Source of the DNA: an uncultured Clostridia bacterium
GTDB lineage: Bacteria; Bacillota; Clostridia; Oscillospirales; CAG-272
Direction: 5' to 3'
Length of the DNA stretch: 35,452 nucleotides
NCBI GenBank assembly: GCA_904501985.1
Contig: CAJGCT010000013.1
Coordinates: forward strand, 1-35,452
The notes under the pieces were generated by a model that was given only the letters and a program-made list of their open reading frames with translations, made no database searches and had not been told where the DNA came from. Of this stretch, positions 8,407 to 15,905 are shown piece by piece. How positions within the stretch are numbered: position 1 is the stretch's first letter; each line of letters starts with the position of its first letter. The translations under genes were made by a program, and so were the position numbers.

Positions 8407-8540
8407 AAGTCTGAAAATAAATTTTCAGACAGGGTTTTGTGGCTTACCTTCCACTTTGTGAAAGGTTTTGCTGCGCAAACCAGCCCCAACTCCCCAAAAA
8501 GGAAACTTTCGCTTCGCGAAAGTCATGGTCATAATTATGG
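8407..8540 (+). repeat. Dispersed leader element, copy A (before the oppD-like gene)
   Basis: Ordered blocks: AAGTCTGAAAA (8407-8417), the first arm of a perfect 10-bp hairpin (8409-8418 with 8421-8430); TTTCAGACA (8423-8431); GTTTTGTG (8434-8441); an imperfect GGTTT/AAACC hairpin (8464-8481); a perfect 8-bp triloop hairpin ACTTTCGC/GCGAAAGT (8505-8523); and ATGGTCATAATTATGG (8525-8540), which contains the start codons of the ATPase gene. The same blocks occur in the same order before lexA (33692-33818, minus strand). It occupies nearly all of the 139-base gap after oppC. Confidence 0.6.
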
Positions 8541-10285
8541 AAAAGAACAATATACTTCTTTCAATAAAGGACCTTACGGTGAAATTCAGCGTTCGCGGAA
8601 GAACTCTTACCGCGATCCGCAATGTTTCGCTTGACCTTTATGAAAACGAATCTATAGCAATTGTCGGCGAATCCGGTTCTGGTAAGTCGGTGCTTACCAA
8701 AACCTTTGCCGGTATGCTTGACGCAAACGGCTATATCAGTGAGGGAAGCATAATTTTCAGCGACGCGGAGCTTGCCGACACCAACGTGGCTGTGGGCAAT
8801 TTTGAACGCAAGCTTATTGCTTCTGCCGAGAAGAAGCTTAACGAATATTCAAAGCTGGAGCTTGGTTCCGGTATCTTCCGTCAGATGCTTGAGCTTGAAG
8901 CGGAAAACAAGCGCCGCTATGAGCTTAGCGAAGATGATGAAAAGCGTATGAGCGATGCTATAGCTGAGCTTAACTTCAAGCGCACCGAAACCTACAACTA
9001 CAGGCTTACTGTTGATCCCCGCACCCAAAAGGCGGAATACAAGGAGCTTGGCGCGAAGATAGCACAGCTTGATGAAGAGATCAAAGAGCTCAACAAGGAG
9101 CGCGAAAAGAATATTTCCGCAAACAAAGCTGCGGCTAAGGCTGATACTAAATATCTTGCCGAATTTAACGAAAAAATGGCGGCTCTTAAGTCTGAATACG
9201 CCAAGGCGATTACCGGAGAGGTAAGCGAGGCGGCAAAAGAGAGAAATGCACTCATTGCAAAGGAAATTTACCTTTCTGTGGGAAGATTTCCGCTCAAAAA
9301 GAGACTTTCGCTCATTAACGCCCTTACAAAAGCGCTCAGAAAAGCCATGGAGCTTGGTGTGGACCTCGACGACGATAATACCAAGAACAAAATATTTGAC
9401 GATATTGCGTTCAGGGTAAAATATCTTGACGAGACCGAAACAAATCTCCACGGAAAGTGCATACTCAATCTTGCAAAGGTGAAATATTCAAAGGACTGGA
9501 CAAAGATCCGCGGCGGCAAGATCGCAACGGTGTTCCAGGACCCTATGACGTCGCTTAATCCTATTGTAACTATCGGAAAACAGATCACCTCGGTTATCTT
9601 GAAGCACCAGGAGTGCTCTGAGATAGAAGCAAGAAAGCGCGCGATTATTCTCATGAAAAAGGTTGGTATTCCAAACGCCGAAAAGCGTTTTGATGACTAT
9701 CCTTTCCAATATTCCGGCGGTATGCGTCAGAGAATCGTTATCGCTATTGCTCTGAGCTGTCAGCCGAAGATACTTATTTGCGACGAGCCTACAACGGCAC
9801 TTGACGTTACTATTCAGGCTCAGATACTTAAGCTTATCAAGGACCTTCAGAGGGAGTTCGGCTATACCATCGTATTTATAACTCACGACCTTGGCGTTGT
9901 GGCAAATATCGCCGACCGTGTTGCGGTGCTTTACGCCGGACAGATCGTAGAGCTTGGTACGGTAGAAGAGGTATTTTACGATTCACAGCACCCCTACACA
10001 TGGGCACTGCTGTCGTCACTTCCTCAGCTTGCGCAGAGAAATACCAAGCTGTATTCTATCTCCGGTACACCACCGTCACTTTACAATAAGATCGTAGGTG
10101 ACGCGTTTGCGCCGAGAAACCCATACTGCCTTAAGATAGATACTCTCAAAGAGCCGCCTATGTTTAAGGTTACCGAAACTCACTTCGCTAAAACTTGGCT
10201 GCTTGATCCCCGTTCTCCCAAGGTGGAGCGTCCGGAGATCATTCAGGATATCCATGAAAAGATGATGAGTACATACAATATGTAA
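8537..10285 (+). CDS. oppD: Oligopeptide ABC transporter ATPase, OppD type, with ~240-residue insertion
   Basis: A 582-residue ATP-binding subunit that powers the importer from the cytoplasm. Walker A GESGSGKS is at residues 44-51, the Q-loop FQDPMTSLNP at 333-342, the signature YSGGMRQR at 392-399, Walker B ILICDEP at 412-418 and the switch His in ITHDLGVV. In ordinary OppD (about 330 residues) the Q-loop lies about 60 residues after Walker A; here it is about 290. The extra segment (about 80-322) is rich in Lys, Glu and Ala with heptad-like stretches (160-225), so a coiled coil is likely. Two ATGs, 8525 and 8537, lie in the conserved element; 8537 gives a normal N-terminus. Neither has a strong Shine-Dalgarno, only GAAAG from the hairpin arm. 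Confidence 0.9.
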   Translation: MEKNNILLSIKDLTVKFSVRGRTLTAIRNVSLDLYENESIAIVGESGSGKSVLTKTFAGMLDANGYISEGSIIFSDAELADTNVAVGNFERKLIASAEKKLNEYSKLELGSGIFRQMLELEAENKRRYELSEDDEKRMSDAIAELNFKRTETYNYRLTVDPRTQKAEYKELGAKIAQLDEEIKELNKEREKNISANKAAAKADTKYLAEFNEKMAALKSEYAKAITGEVSEAAKERNALIAKEIYLSVGRFPLKKRLSLINALTKALRKAMELGVDLDDDNTKNKIFDDIAFRVKYLDETETNLHGKCILNLAKVKYSKDWTKIRGGKIATVFQDPMTSLNPIVTIGKQITSVILKHQECSEIEARKRAIILMKKVGIPNAEKRFDDYPFQYSGGMRQRIVIAIALSCQPKILICDEPTTALDVTIQAQILKLIKDLQREFGYTIVFITHDLGVVANIADRVAVLYAGQIVELGTVEEVFYDSQHPYTWALLSSLPQLAQRNTKLYSISGTPPSLYNKIVGDAFAPRNPYCLKIDTLKEPPMFKVTETHFAKTWLLDPRSPKVERPEIIQDIHEKMMSTYNM

Positions 10286-10297
10286 GGAGGAGAGACT

Positions 10298-11602
10298 GTG
10301 TCAATGGAAACTGAACAGAAGACACGCTCCGGCAAGCTGCCGGCAGTGGGTCCGAAGGATGAAAACGGCAGAGAGATACTGCTCTCTCTTAAAAATGTTG
10401 ATATAACCTTCGGTAAGGGCGACAAGGCGGTAAAGGCGGTAAAGAATGCCACCTTTGATATCTACAAGGGTGAAACATTCTCGCTGGTTGGTGAATCCGG
10501 CTCAGGTAAAACGACTATCGGACGTGCGGTTATCCGCGTAAACCCCTGCGCCGCAGGCGAGATACAGTATAAAGGCGTACGTATTTCGGGCAAGATATCT
10601 CATGCCCTTGACCGCGAGGTTATCAGAAATATACAGATGGTATTCCAGGACCCCGCGGCATCTCTTAACGAGCGTGCTACGGTAGATTACATCGTGTCTG
10701 AGGGACTCTATAATTTCCACCTTTTCAAGAACGAGAAGGAACGCGTTAAAAAGGTTGAGGATATTATCGAGGCGGTAGGTCTGCTCCCTGAGCATCTTAC
10801 TCGTTATCCCCACGAGTTCTCCGGCGGACAGCGTCAGAGAATCGGTATAGCACGTGCGATGGTAATGGAACCGGAGCTGGTTATTGCGGATGAGCCAATA
10901 TCGGCGCTTGACGTGTCCATTCGCGCTCAGGTGCTTAACCTGATGAAGAAATTCCAGCGTGAGCGCAACATCACATATATGTTTATTGCTCACGACCTTT
11001 CGGTTGTCAGATTTATTTCTGACCGTATCGGCGTTATCTATAAGGGCGATATCGTTGAGGTTGCCGAGGCGGAGGAGCTGTTTAATTATCCGCTTCACCC
11101 TTATACGCGCTCCCTTATTTCCGCCATTCCGATTCCCGATCCCAAGCTTGAAAAGAGCAAGGTGCTGTTCACATACGACCCGTCGGTGCACGATTACAGC
11201 GAGGATAAACCCGAGCTGTGCGATGTAGGTCACGGTCATTTTGTGTACGGAAACAAAAAAGAGATCGAGGAATACAAGGCTATTCGCGAGGCAGGCGTGC
11301 CGATGAAATCGGTAACATTCAGAAGCGAGACTGAGGCGGCGGAAGCACCTGCACCGGAAGTGGAGGAAATATCCATAAACGAAGAAATACTTGATACACC
11401 CCTGCACGATACGGGAAGCAAATGGTATTCGGTTGCCTCCTTCTTCCTGCCACCGGTGGGACTTATTGCAGGCGGTATATTCAAGCACTTTAAGCATATA
11501 AGAAACTTCAAGGCGTGCCTGAAGGGCGCACTTGCGGGCTTTGGCGTTGCGGCGGCAATCGTCGTGCTGTTCCTCATACTTCTTATTTTTGCTGTAATTT
11601 GA
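10298..11602 (+). CDS. oppF: Oligopeptide ABC transporter ATPase, OppF type, with C-terminal membrane tail
   Basis: A 434-residue second ATPase of the importer. Walker A GESGSGKTT is at residues 65-73, the Q-loop FQDPAASLNE at 116-125, the signature FSGGQRQR at 174-181, Walker B LVIADEP at 194-200 and switch His AHDLSVV at 231-237. The family-typical C-terminal part follows to about 330. Beyond that is an unusual tail: an acidic Ala/Glu/Pro linker, then about 65 residues with two hydrophobic segments (SVASFFLPPVGLIAGGI and a 24-residue run ending the protein). ABC importer ATPases are normally soluble, so this would tether the subunit to the membrane. The GTG start at 10298 is supported by AGGAGG seven bases upstream. 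Confidence 0.9.
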   Translation: MSMETEQKTRSGKLPAVGPKDENGREILLSLKNVDITFGKGDKAVKAVKNATFDIYKGETFSLVGESGSGKTTIGRAVIRVNPCAAGEIQYKGVRISGKISHALDREVIRNIQMVFQDPAASLNERATVDYIVSEGLYNFHLFKNEKERVKKVEDIIEAVGLLPEHLTRYPHEFSGGQRQRIGIARAMVMEPELVIADEPISALDVSIRAQVLNLMKKFQRERNITYMFIAHDLSVVRFISDRIGVIYKGDIVEVAEAEELFNYPLHPYTRSLISAIPIPDPKLEKSKVLFTYDPSVHDYSEDKPELCDVGHGHFVYGNKKEIEEYKAIREAGVPMKSVTFRSETEAAEAPAPEVEEISINEEILDTPLHDTGSKWYSVASFFLPPVGLIAGGIFKHFKHIRNFKACLKGALAGFGVAAAIVVLFLILLIFAVI

Positions 11603-11607
11603 TTCCC

Positions 11608-11640
11608 TTGGGGTTGTCACATTTTATGGGACAACCCCAA
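11608..11640 (+). terminator. Strong hairpin after oppF (possible terminator)
   Basis: Perfect 11-bp inverted repeat TTGGGGTTGTC/GACAACCCCAA (11608-11618 and 11630-11640) with an 11-base loop. It is followed by AGTATATTTATCT rather than a clean T-run, so it may terminate weakly or act as an mRNA-stability hairpin that lowers expression of the next gene. Confidence 0.5.
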
Positions 11641-11665
11641 AGTATATTTATCTTGCGGAGTGTAT

Positions 11666-12931
11666 ATGAAAAACACAGATGATAAACGTCCGCGCGGTGT
11701 GGGCGATGTAAAAAACATCGAGGTCTCCGAATCTCATATCAAACCCCGTGCCATATTGGCGGCAGTTTTTTTGGTCATAGGAATAGCGGCAATAGGTATT
11801 TTCGTTCATTCTATGCTCACCACAGAGCCGGGCTGGCAGACGGTTGAGCTGAGCCTGTCAGAGCCGAGTGCGGCAGATGAATTTACATTAACCTATCTGT
11901 TCGGCACAGGAGAGATGTCGCCTGCCGCGGAAAATAAGCTTATTGAGTCTGTTTATGCCGATGCCTGCCAAAAGGCATACAAGCTGTTTGACTCGGAGCT
12001 TCTGTTTGACGGTGTAAGCAATGTTGCGTATATAAACGCTCATATAAACGAGGAAATATCCGTAGACTCCGTTCTTTACGATGCTTTTTCAAAGATAGAA
12101 GCTTATGGTAGCCGATATCTGTATCTTGCTCCTGTATACGGTGAGTACGATGCGGCGTTTTTCGGTATCGAAATGCCGTCCGCTGCGGCAGAGCTTGATC
12201 CGTATGTAAACTTGAAATTTGCACAGGAGCTTAGTACCCTTGCAGAATATGCCGCGTCGCCCGAACATATATCTGTAAAACTCCTTGGGGACAGCAAAAT
12301 AATGCTGTCGGTGTCGGATGAATACCTTAAATTTGCAAAAGAATACGGTATTACTTCATATATTGATTTTTACCGTACAAAAAATGCGTTTGTTATTGAT
12401 TATCTGGCACAGGTGTTGCAGGAAAACGGCTTCGGATGCGCCACCCTTACAAGCTATGACGGGTATACCCGAAATTTAGATGTCATGGGCAACGAGTACG
12501 TTTTTAATATCTTCGACCGTGTCGGCGGCGAGGTTTACAGAGCGGCGGAGCTTTATTATACCGCGCCGAGGGCAGTGGTAAGTCTTCGCGACTATCCTGC
12601 AAGCGAGCGCGAGAGCTACAACTACTATATGTACGGTGACAGAATCATATCTCCGTTTATAGACACTGCCAACGGACTTTACAGGTGCGCTGTAAGCAAT
12701 TTGACCGCATATTCGGCGAATATGGGGTGTGCCGATGTACTTCTTCGCGTTCTGCCTGTATATATTTCAGACACCGTGGATAAAGAGTGTCTGAAAGCAA
12801 TGGCAGATGATGAGATTTACAGCATTTGGTGTGAGGATTCTGTCATATACTGCACGGATGAGGAAGCACGAATAAAGGGAATATACAGTGATGAGGAGAG
12901 GGAATATACCCTTGCTCACGCGGATTCGTAA
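11666..12931 (+). CDS. Membrane-anchored protein, probably a degenerate ApbE-like domain
   Basis: A 421-residue protein with a cytoplasmic N-tail of about 28 residues, one membrane helix (about 30-50) and a large outer domain. The order of segments resembles FAD:protein FMN transferase (ApbE): an early SELLFDGVSNVAYINAHI stretch like the ApbE segment ending in IN, a middle helix FVIDYLAQVLQENGFGCATL, then SPFIDTANGLYR where ApbE has HHIIDPRTG, and a final SANMGCADVLLRVLPV where ApbE has ADALSTAL. The His of the HIIDP motif and the terminal Thr are not conserved, so flavin-transfer activity is doubtful. ATG 11666 is preferred over GTG 11660, with GCGGAG upstream. It follows oppF by 63 bases and could be an accessory of the importer. 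The family call is tentative. Confidence 0.5.
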   Translation: MKNTDDKRPRGVGDVKNIEVSESHIKPRAILAAVFLVIGIAAIGIFVHSMLTTEPGWQTVELSLSEPSAADEFTLTYLFGTGEMSPAAENKLIESVYADACQKAYKLFDSELLFDGVSNVAYINAHINEEISVDSVLYDAFSKIEAYGSRYLYLAPVYGEYDAAFFGIEMPSAAAELDPYVNLKFAQELSTLAEYAASPEHISVKLLGDSKIMLSVSDEYLKFAKEYGITSYIDFYRTKNAFVIDYLAQVLQENGFGCATLTSYDGYTRNLDVMGNEYVFNIFDRVGGEVYRAAELYYTAPRAVVSLRDYPASERESYNYYMYGDRIISPFIDTANGLYRCAVSNLTAYSANMGCADVLLRVLPVYISDTVDKECLKAMADDEIYSIWCEDSVIYCTDEEARIKGIYSDEEREYTLAHADS

Positions 12932-12999
12932 AGGAAAGAAAAACATATATCGTTGTCGGATAGATGTTTATTGTACGAACTTTTTAGGTAATCGGACAC

Positions 13000-13680
13000 T
13001 TACTTTTTCCCTTGTGACGCCTTGGCACAAAGTGCGGCGAAAAGAATATCCGATTCACGGGTGTTCATGTGCTCCGGATGCCACTGAACTCCAATACAGA
13101 AGCGCTTTCCGACCCCCTCTGCCGCTTCGGCAATGCCATCCTCCGACACTGCCGTTATACGAAGCCCGTTGGCAGAGGTGCGGATGGCTTGATGGTGAAA
13201 ACTGTTGACTTCAAGTGTATCCACGGAGAAAAGTTCATTTAAGTAACTGTTTTCTGCGATGTGTATGGTGTGGGACGGCTGCTCGCGCGAGAGCTTTTGC
13301 GTGTGATTTAGTATATGGAAATGCAAACTGCCGCCAAGAGCGGCGTTCAGCACCTGAATTCCTCTGCATATGCCGAGAATGGGTATATCTCTTGAAAATG
13401 CAAGACGTGTCAGCTCTAATTCGTATTCATCACGCTCCGGAGAGGCTTCAAAGAGAAATGCAGGGTCGTATTCTTCGATTCCGCAGAGCCGCGGCGCAAT
13501 GTCACCTCCTCCGCTTAGCAGAATGCCGTCGCATATGCCAAGTGCCGAGCGAGGTCTGCTGATTGGAGGGAGCATTATGGGAATACCGCCTGCGCGAAGT
13601 ATGGCGGTACAGTATTTGCGGCGAAGAAAGTAGTCGCCGTCCGAATTGTTGCCTGTTGTGATACCGATCATAGGATTCAT
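13000..13680 (-). CDS. Class I glutamine amidotransferase, peptidase C26 (gamma-glutamyl-GABA hydrolase-like)
   Basis: A 226-residue cytoplasmic enzyme of the PuuD/peptidase C26 type, which removes gamma-glutamyl groups from amines or amino acids. The nucleophile is Cys105 in the elbow ILGICRGIQVLN, and the rest of the triad is His201 and Glu203 in VQWHPEHM. The N-terminal IGITTG and the LLSGGGDIAPRLCG segment (about 54-66) are typical. It converges with the ApbE-like gene and is divergent from nrdR. AAAGGCGG precedes the ATG. The physiological substrate is not readable. Confidence 0.88.
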   Translation of the reverse strand: MNPMIGITTGNNSDGDYFLRRKYCTAILRAGGIPIMLPPISRPRSALGICDGILLSGGGDIAPRLCGIEEYDPAFLFEASPERDEYELELTRLAFSRDIPILGICRGIQVLNAALGGSLHFHILNHTQKLSREQPSHTIHIAENSYLNELFSVDTLEVNSFHHQAIRTSANGLRITAVSEDGIAEAAEGVGKRFCIGVQWHPEHMNTRESDILFAALCAKASQGKK

Positions 13681-13812
13681 ATCTTATTCCGCCTTTTACT
13701 CTCTGTATATTACGAGATTTATTGTGTACATTTACAGTATAATCCCATGAAGCACGCAGTGACACGCATTTTTTATCTGTTATGCAGAATTTGTAAAAAT
13801 TTTTAAAACCTG

Positions 13813-13841
13813 TTTACTTGTAAGAAAATTTATGTTATAAT
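13813..13841 (+). promoter_or_regulatory. Promoter of nrdR
   Basis: TTTACT (13813-13818), a 17-base spacer and TATAAT (13836-13841) with an extended -10 TG. It starts a leader of about 105 bases. No clear pair of NrdR boxes was found around it. Confidence 0.7.
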
Positions 13842-13854
13842 AAAAGCAATAAAT

Positions 13855-13927
13855 GCCTCCGCCAAGCGGAGGCGTAATAAGGAAACTGTATGTAAACGAT
13901 ATTCACCCATGCGTGATACCATCACGC
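13855..13927 (+). promoter_or_regulatory. Two triloop hairpins in the nrdR leader
   Basis: The first is GCCTCCGC-CAA-GCGGAGGC (13855-13873), near the predicted 5' end of the mRNA. The second is GCGTGAT-ACC-ATCACGC (13911-13927), 25 bases before the start codon. Both stems are perfect with three-base loops and neither has a T-tract. They could stabilise the 5' end or control translation (inference). Confidence 0.5.
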
Positions 13928-13952
13928 TAAAAGAAAGGCTCGGTTTAGAATT

Positions 13953-14459
13953 ATGAGATGCCCTGTCTGCGGATGTGCTCAGGATAAAGTCCTTGATACA
14001 AGACCAATAGATGATGAGCGCAGCATACGCCGCCGCAGAGAATGTCTTAACTGTCAGCACAGATTTACCTCGTATGAGACGGTGGAAAAGCCGTCGCTGA
14101 TAGTATGCAAGCGCGATAATACCAGAGAAGCGTTCAGCCGCGACAAAATAATGAACGGAATAAAAAAAGCCTGCCAGAAGCGACCTGTATCGCTCAGGCA
14201 GATGAGTGCTATCGTTGAGGGAATAGAGTCCGATTTCCAAAACAGTATGCGTGCGGAGGTATCCACTACCGAAATCGGCGAGCGCATAATGAACGGCCTT
14301 CGTGAGCTTGACGAGGTGGCATATATACGCTTTGCCTCGGTTTATCGGGATTTTGACGATCTCGACTCGTTCCTTGAGGAGCTTGATAATCTTAAAAAGC
14401 TCAAAGAAGAACGCGAGAAAAACAAAAAACAGCAAGAAAACGCTTCGTCGGTCAAATGA
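13953..14459 (+). CDS. nrdR: Transcriptional repressor NrdR
   Basis: A 168-residue regulator of ribonucleotide reductase genes. The N-terminal zinc ribbon uses Cys3, Cys6, Cys31 and Cys34 (CPVC and CLNC); RSIRRRREC is the DNA-contact strand. An ATP-cone domain follows (about 49-139, starting CKRDNTREAFSRDKI), which senses ATP/dATP. The C-tail is Lys/Glu rich and longer than in short homologues. No ribonucleotide reductase gene lies nearby, so it acts in trans. Its last codons lie inside a terminator stem shared with the convergent acetyltransferase gene. Confidence 0.95.
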   Translation: MRCPVCGCAQDKVLDTRPIDDERSIRRRRECLNCQHRFTSYETVEKPSLIVCKRDNTREAFSRDKIMNGIKKACQKRPVSLRQMSAIVEGIESDFQNSMRAEVSTTEIGERIMNGLRELDEVAYIRFASVYRDFDDLDSFLEELDNLKKLKEEREKNKKQQENASSVK

Positions 14460-14477
14460 CCGATGAAGCGCTTTTTT
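14441..14477. terminator. Bidirectional terminator inside overlapping gene ends
   Basis: A 14-bp stem (14441-14454 with 14457-14470, one G-U pair) is followed by C and six T residues on the plus strand and by an A-rich stretch on the other side, giving T-rich RNA on the minus strand. It contains the stop codons of both nrdR and the convergent acetyltransferase gene. Confidence 0.8.
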
Positions 14478-15066
14478 CATATTCTCTAAGAATCTCATGT
14501 ACCCTCATGCCAAGCTCGCCAACAGTTTTCGGACATACCGTCCATTCACAAGGGACGAGGCTGTCATTTCGCTCGCCAATGCACAGCTCAAACAGTACCG
14601 TGTCAATCCATTTGCCGAATTTGTAGCCTACCCGGTGCTCGCGTCCAGCCTCTGTAAAGCCCATTTTTGTGTGCAGGCGGAAGCTTGCAGGATTGGGGAC
14701 GGTTACTATGCCGTAGAGATTTTTGTATCCCATTTCACGAAGCATAGAAATAAGTGCCCCGTAAAGACTTTTACCAAGACCGCGGTGCGCGGCGGTCTGT
14801 TTCATATAAATGGACAGCTCAGCCGCAAAACGGTAGGCGTGGCGCGTCTTATAACGGTGTGCGTAGGCGTAACCCACTATCTCGTTTTCAAGTATGCACA
14901 CGATATACGGAAATTCAGCCGAAAACTCGCATATACGCCGGCGAAATTCAGCTACTGTCGGCACATCATATTCAAAGCTTACAGTGGTGTTTTCAACGTA
15001 CGGAGCGTAAATGTCAAGCAGAGCCTTGGCATCATCCGGTACGGCAAAACGGAATTTAACATCCAT
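14452..15066 (-). CDS. GNAT N-acetyltransferase (phosphinothricin-acetyltransferase-like)
   Basis: A 204-residue acetyl-CoA-dependent N-acetyltransferase. The start RFAVPDDAKALLDIYAPYV and the following TTVSFEYDVPT segment are typical of the PAT/YncA group. The acetyl-CoA site is HRGLGKSLYGALI (about 94-106), and VPNPASFRLHTKMGFTEAG (about 123-141) is the conserved C-terminal helix-strand. About 25-30 residues extend past the usual end. It starts 2 bases after the pyrE stop, so translation is probably coupled. The substrate is unknown; members acetylate phosphinothricin, methionine sulfone or other amino acids. Confidence 0.88.
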   Translation of the reverse strand: MDVKFRFAVPDDAKALLDIYAPYVENTTVSFEYDVPTVAEFRRRICEFSAEFPYIVCILENEIVGYAYAHRYKTRHAYRFAAELSIYMKQTAAHRGLGKSLYGALISMLREMGYKNLYGIVTVPNPASFRLHTKMGFTEAGREHRVGYKFGKWIDTVLFELCIGERNDSLVPCEWTVCPKTVGELGMRVHEILREYEKSASSVI

Positions 15067-15068
15067 TT

Positions 15069-15740
15069 TTATTTTTCGCAGTACATTTCAAGATATGCTT
15101 CCATGCGCTCACGGATCTCGTCGTTAAGCGGTACGCTTCCGTCAATCTCGCGTCCGTGCATATGGTCGATGATCTCGCGCACGGTAACAATGGGATGAAC
15201 CTTGATGCCGAACTCCGCGCCTATTTCCTTGATAGCAGTGGTGCCGGACTGACCGCGCTCCATTCTGTCAACGGAAATTATCATATGCTCAACCTTTACA
15301 TCGGCGGCAGCCTTAAGCTGGGGCAGAGTCTCGCGCACAGCAGTGCCTGCTGTAATAACGTCCTCGATAATAACTACGCGGTCACCGTCGGAGAGCTTTG
15401 CACCAACCATGTTTCCGCCCTCGCCGTGATCCTTTGCCTCCTTACGGTTGAAGCAGTAGGGCTTGTCGATACCGTATTCGGTAAAGAGGGAGCAGGCTGT
15501 AACGGTAGCAAGCGGTATACCCTTGTATGCCGGACCGAACAGCACGTCAAAATCCTCGCCTACGTTATTTTTCAGGCATTCTGCGTAGTATTTGCCAAGC
15601 TTCGCCATCTGCGCACCTGTTTTATAGTTGCCGGTGTTTACAAAGTAGGGAGATTTTCTTCCGCTCTTTGTTGTAAAATCTCCGAAGCGAAGAACTCCGC
15701 TTCTTACCATAAATTCAATAAAGTCTGTCTTGTAGCTCAT
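15069..15740 (-). CDS. pyrE: Orotate phosphoribosyltransferase
   Basis: A 223-residue pyrimidine enzyme joining orotate and PRPP to give OMP. The PRPP loop VVIIEDVITAGTA is at residues 122-134; FTTKSGRKSPYFVNTG (22-37) and the flexible-loop region FNRKEAKDHGEGG (97-109) are typical. Start ATG 15740 has AAAGGAGA upstream. It is the first gene of a two-gene unit with the acetyltransferase; no other pyr genes lie in the window. No PyrR-type leader is visible in the short 5' region. Confidence 0.95.
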   Translation of the reverse strand: MSYKTDFIEFMVRSGVLRFGDFTTKSGRKSPYFVNTGNYKTGAQMAKLGKYYAECLKNNVGEDFDVLFGPAYKGIPLATVTACSLFTEYGIDKPYCFNRKEAKDHGEGGNMVGAKLSDGDRVVIIEDVITAGTAVRETLPQLKAAADVKVEHMIISVDRMERGQSGTTAIKEIGAEFGIKVHPIVTVREIIDHMHGREIDGSVPLNDEIRERMEAYLEMYCEK

Positions 15741-15783
15741 TTGTATATCTCCTTTCGTTCTGTATAAAAAGCTATCACATATA

Positions 15784-15812
15784 AGTATACCATTTTTTTT
15801 TCGGATTGTAAA
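15784..15812 (-). promoter_or_regulatory. Promoter of pyrE
   Basis: On the minus strand TTTACA (15807-15812), 17 bases and TATACT (15784-15789), with an extended -10 (TGG before TATACT). Transcription would start about 35-40 bases before the pyrE ATG. Confidence 0.75.
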
Positions 15813-15832
15813 GGGATATTTTTAAGTTTGTG

Positions 15833-15861
15833 TGGACAAACAGCTCTTTTTGTGATAAAAT
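15833..15861 (+). promoter_or_regulatory. Promoter of the ybaK-like gene
   Basis: TGGACA (15833-15838), a 17-base spacer and TAAAAT (15856-15861) with extended -10 TGA. It is back-to-back with the pyrE promoter, the two -35 boxes about 20 bases apart. Confidence 0.65.
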
Positions 15862-15905
15862 TTATATACGGTTCTAATAATTGACACATTGAAAGGGACT
15901 CGCGG

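Noticed and set aside
10502..11620. 372-codon open frame opposite the OppF-type gene
   Set aside because: Antisense shadow; the plus strand has all ABC ATPase motifs.
12766..12798. TTTCAGACA and GTGTCTGAAAG inverted pair resembling the dispersed leader element
   Set aside because: It lies inside the ApbE-like coding sequence, lacks the other blocks and the ATGGTCATAATTATGG end, so it is probably chance.
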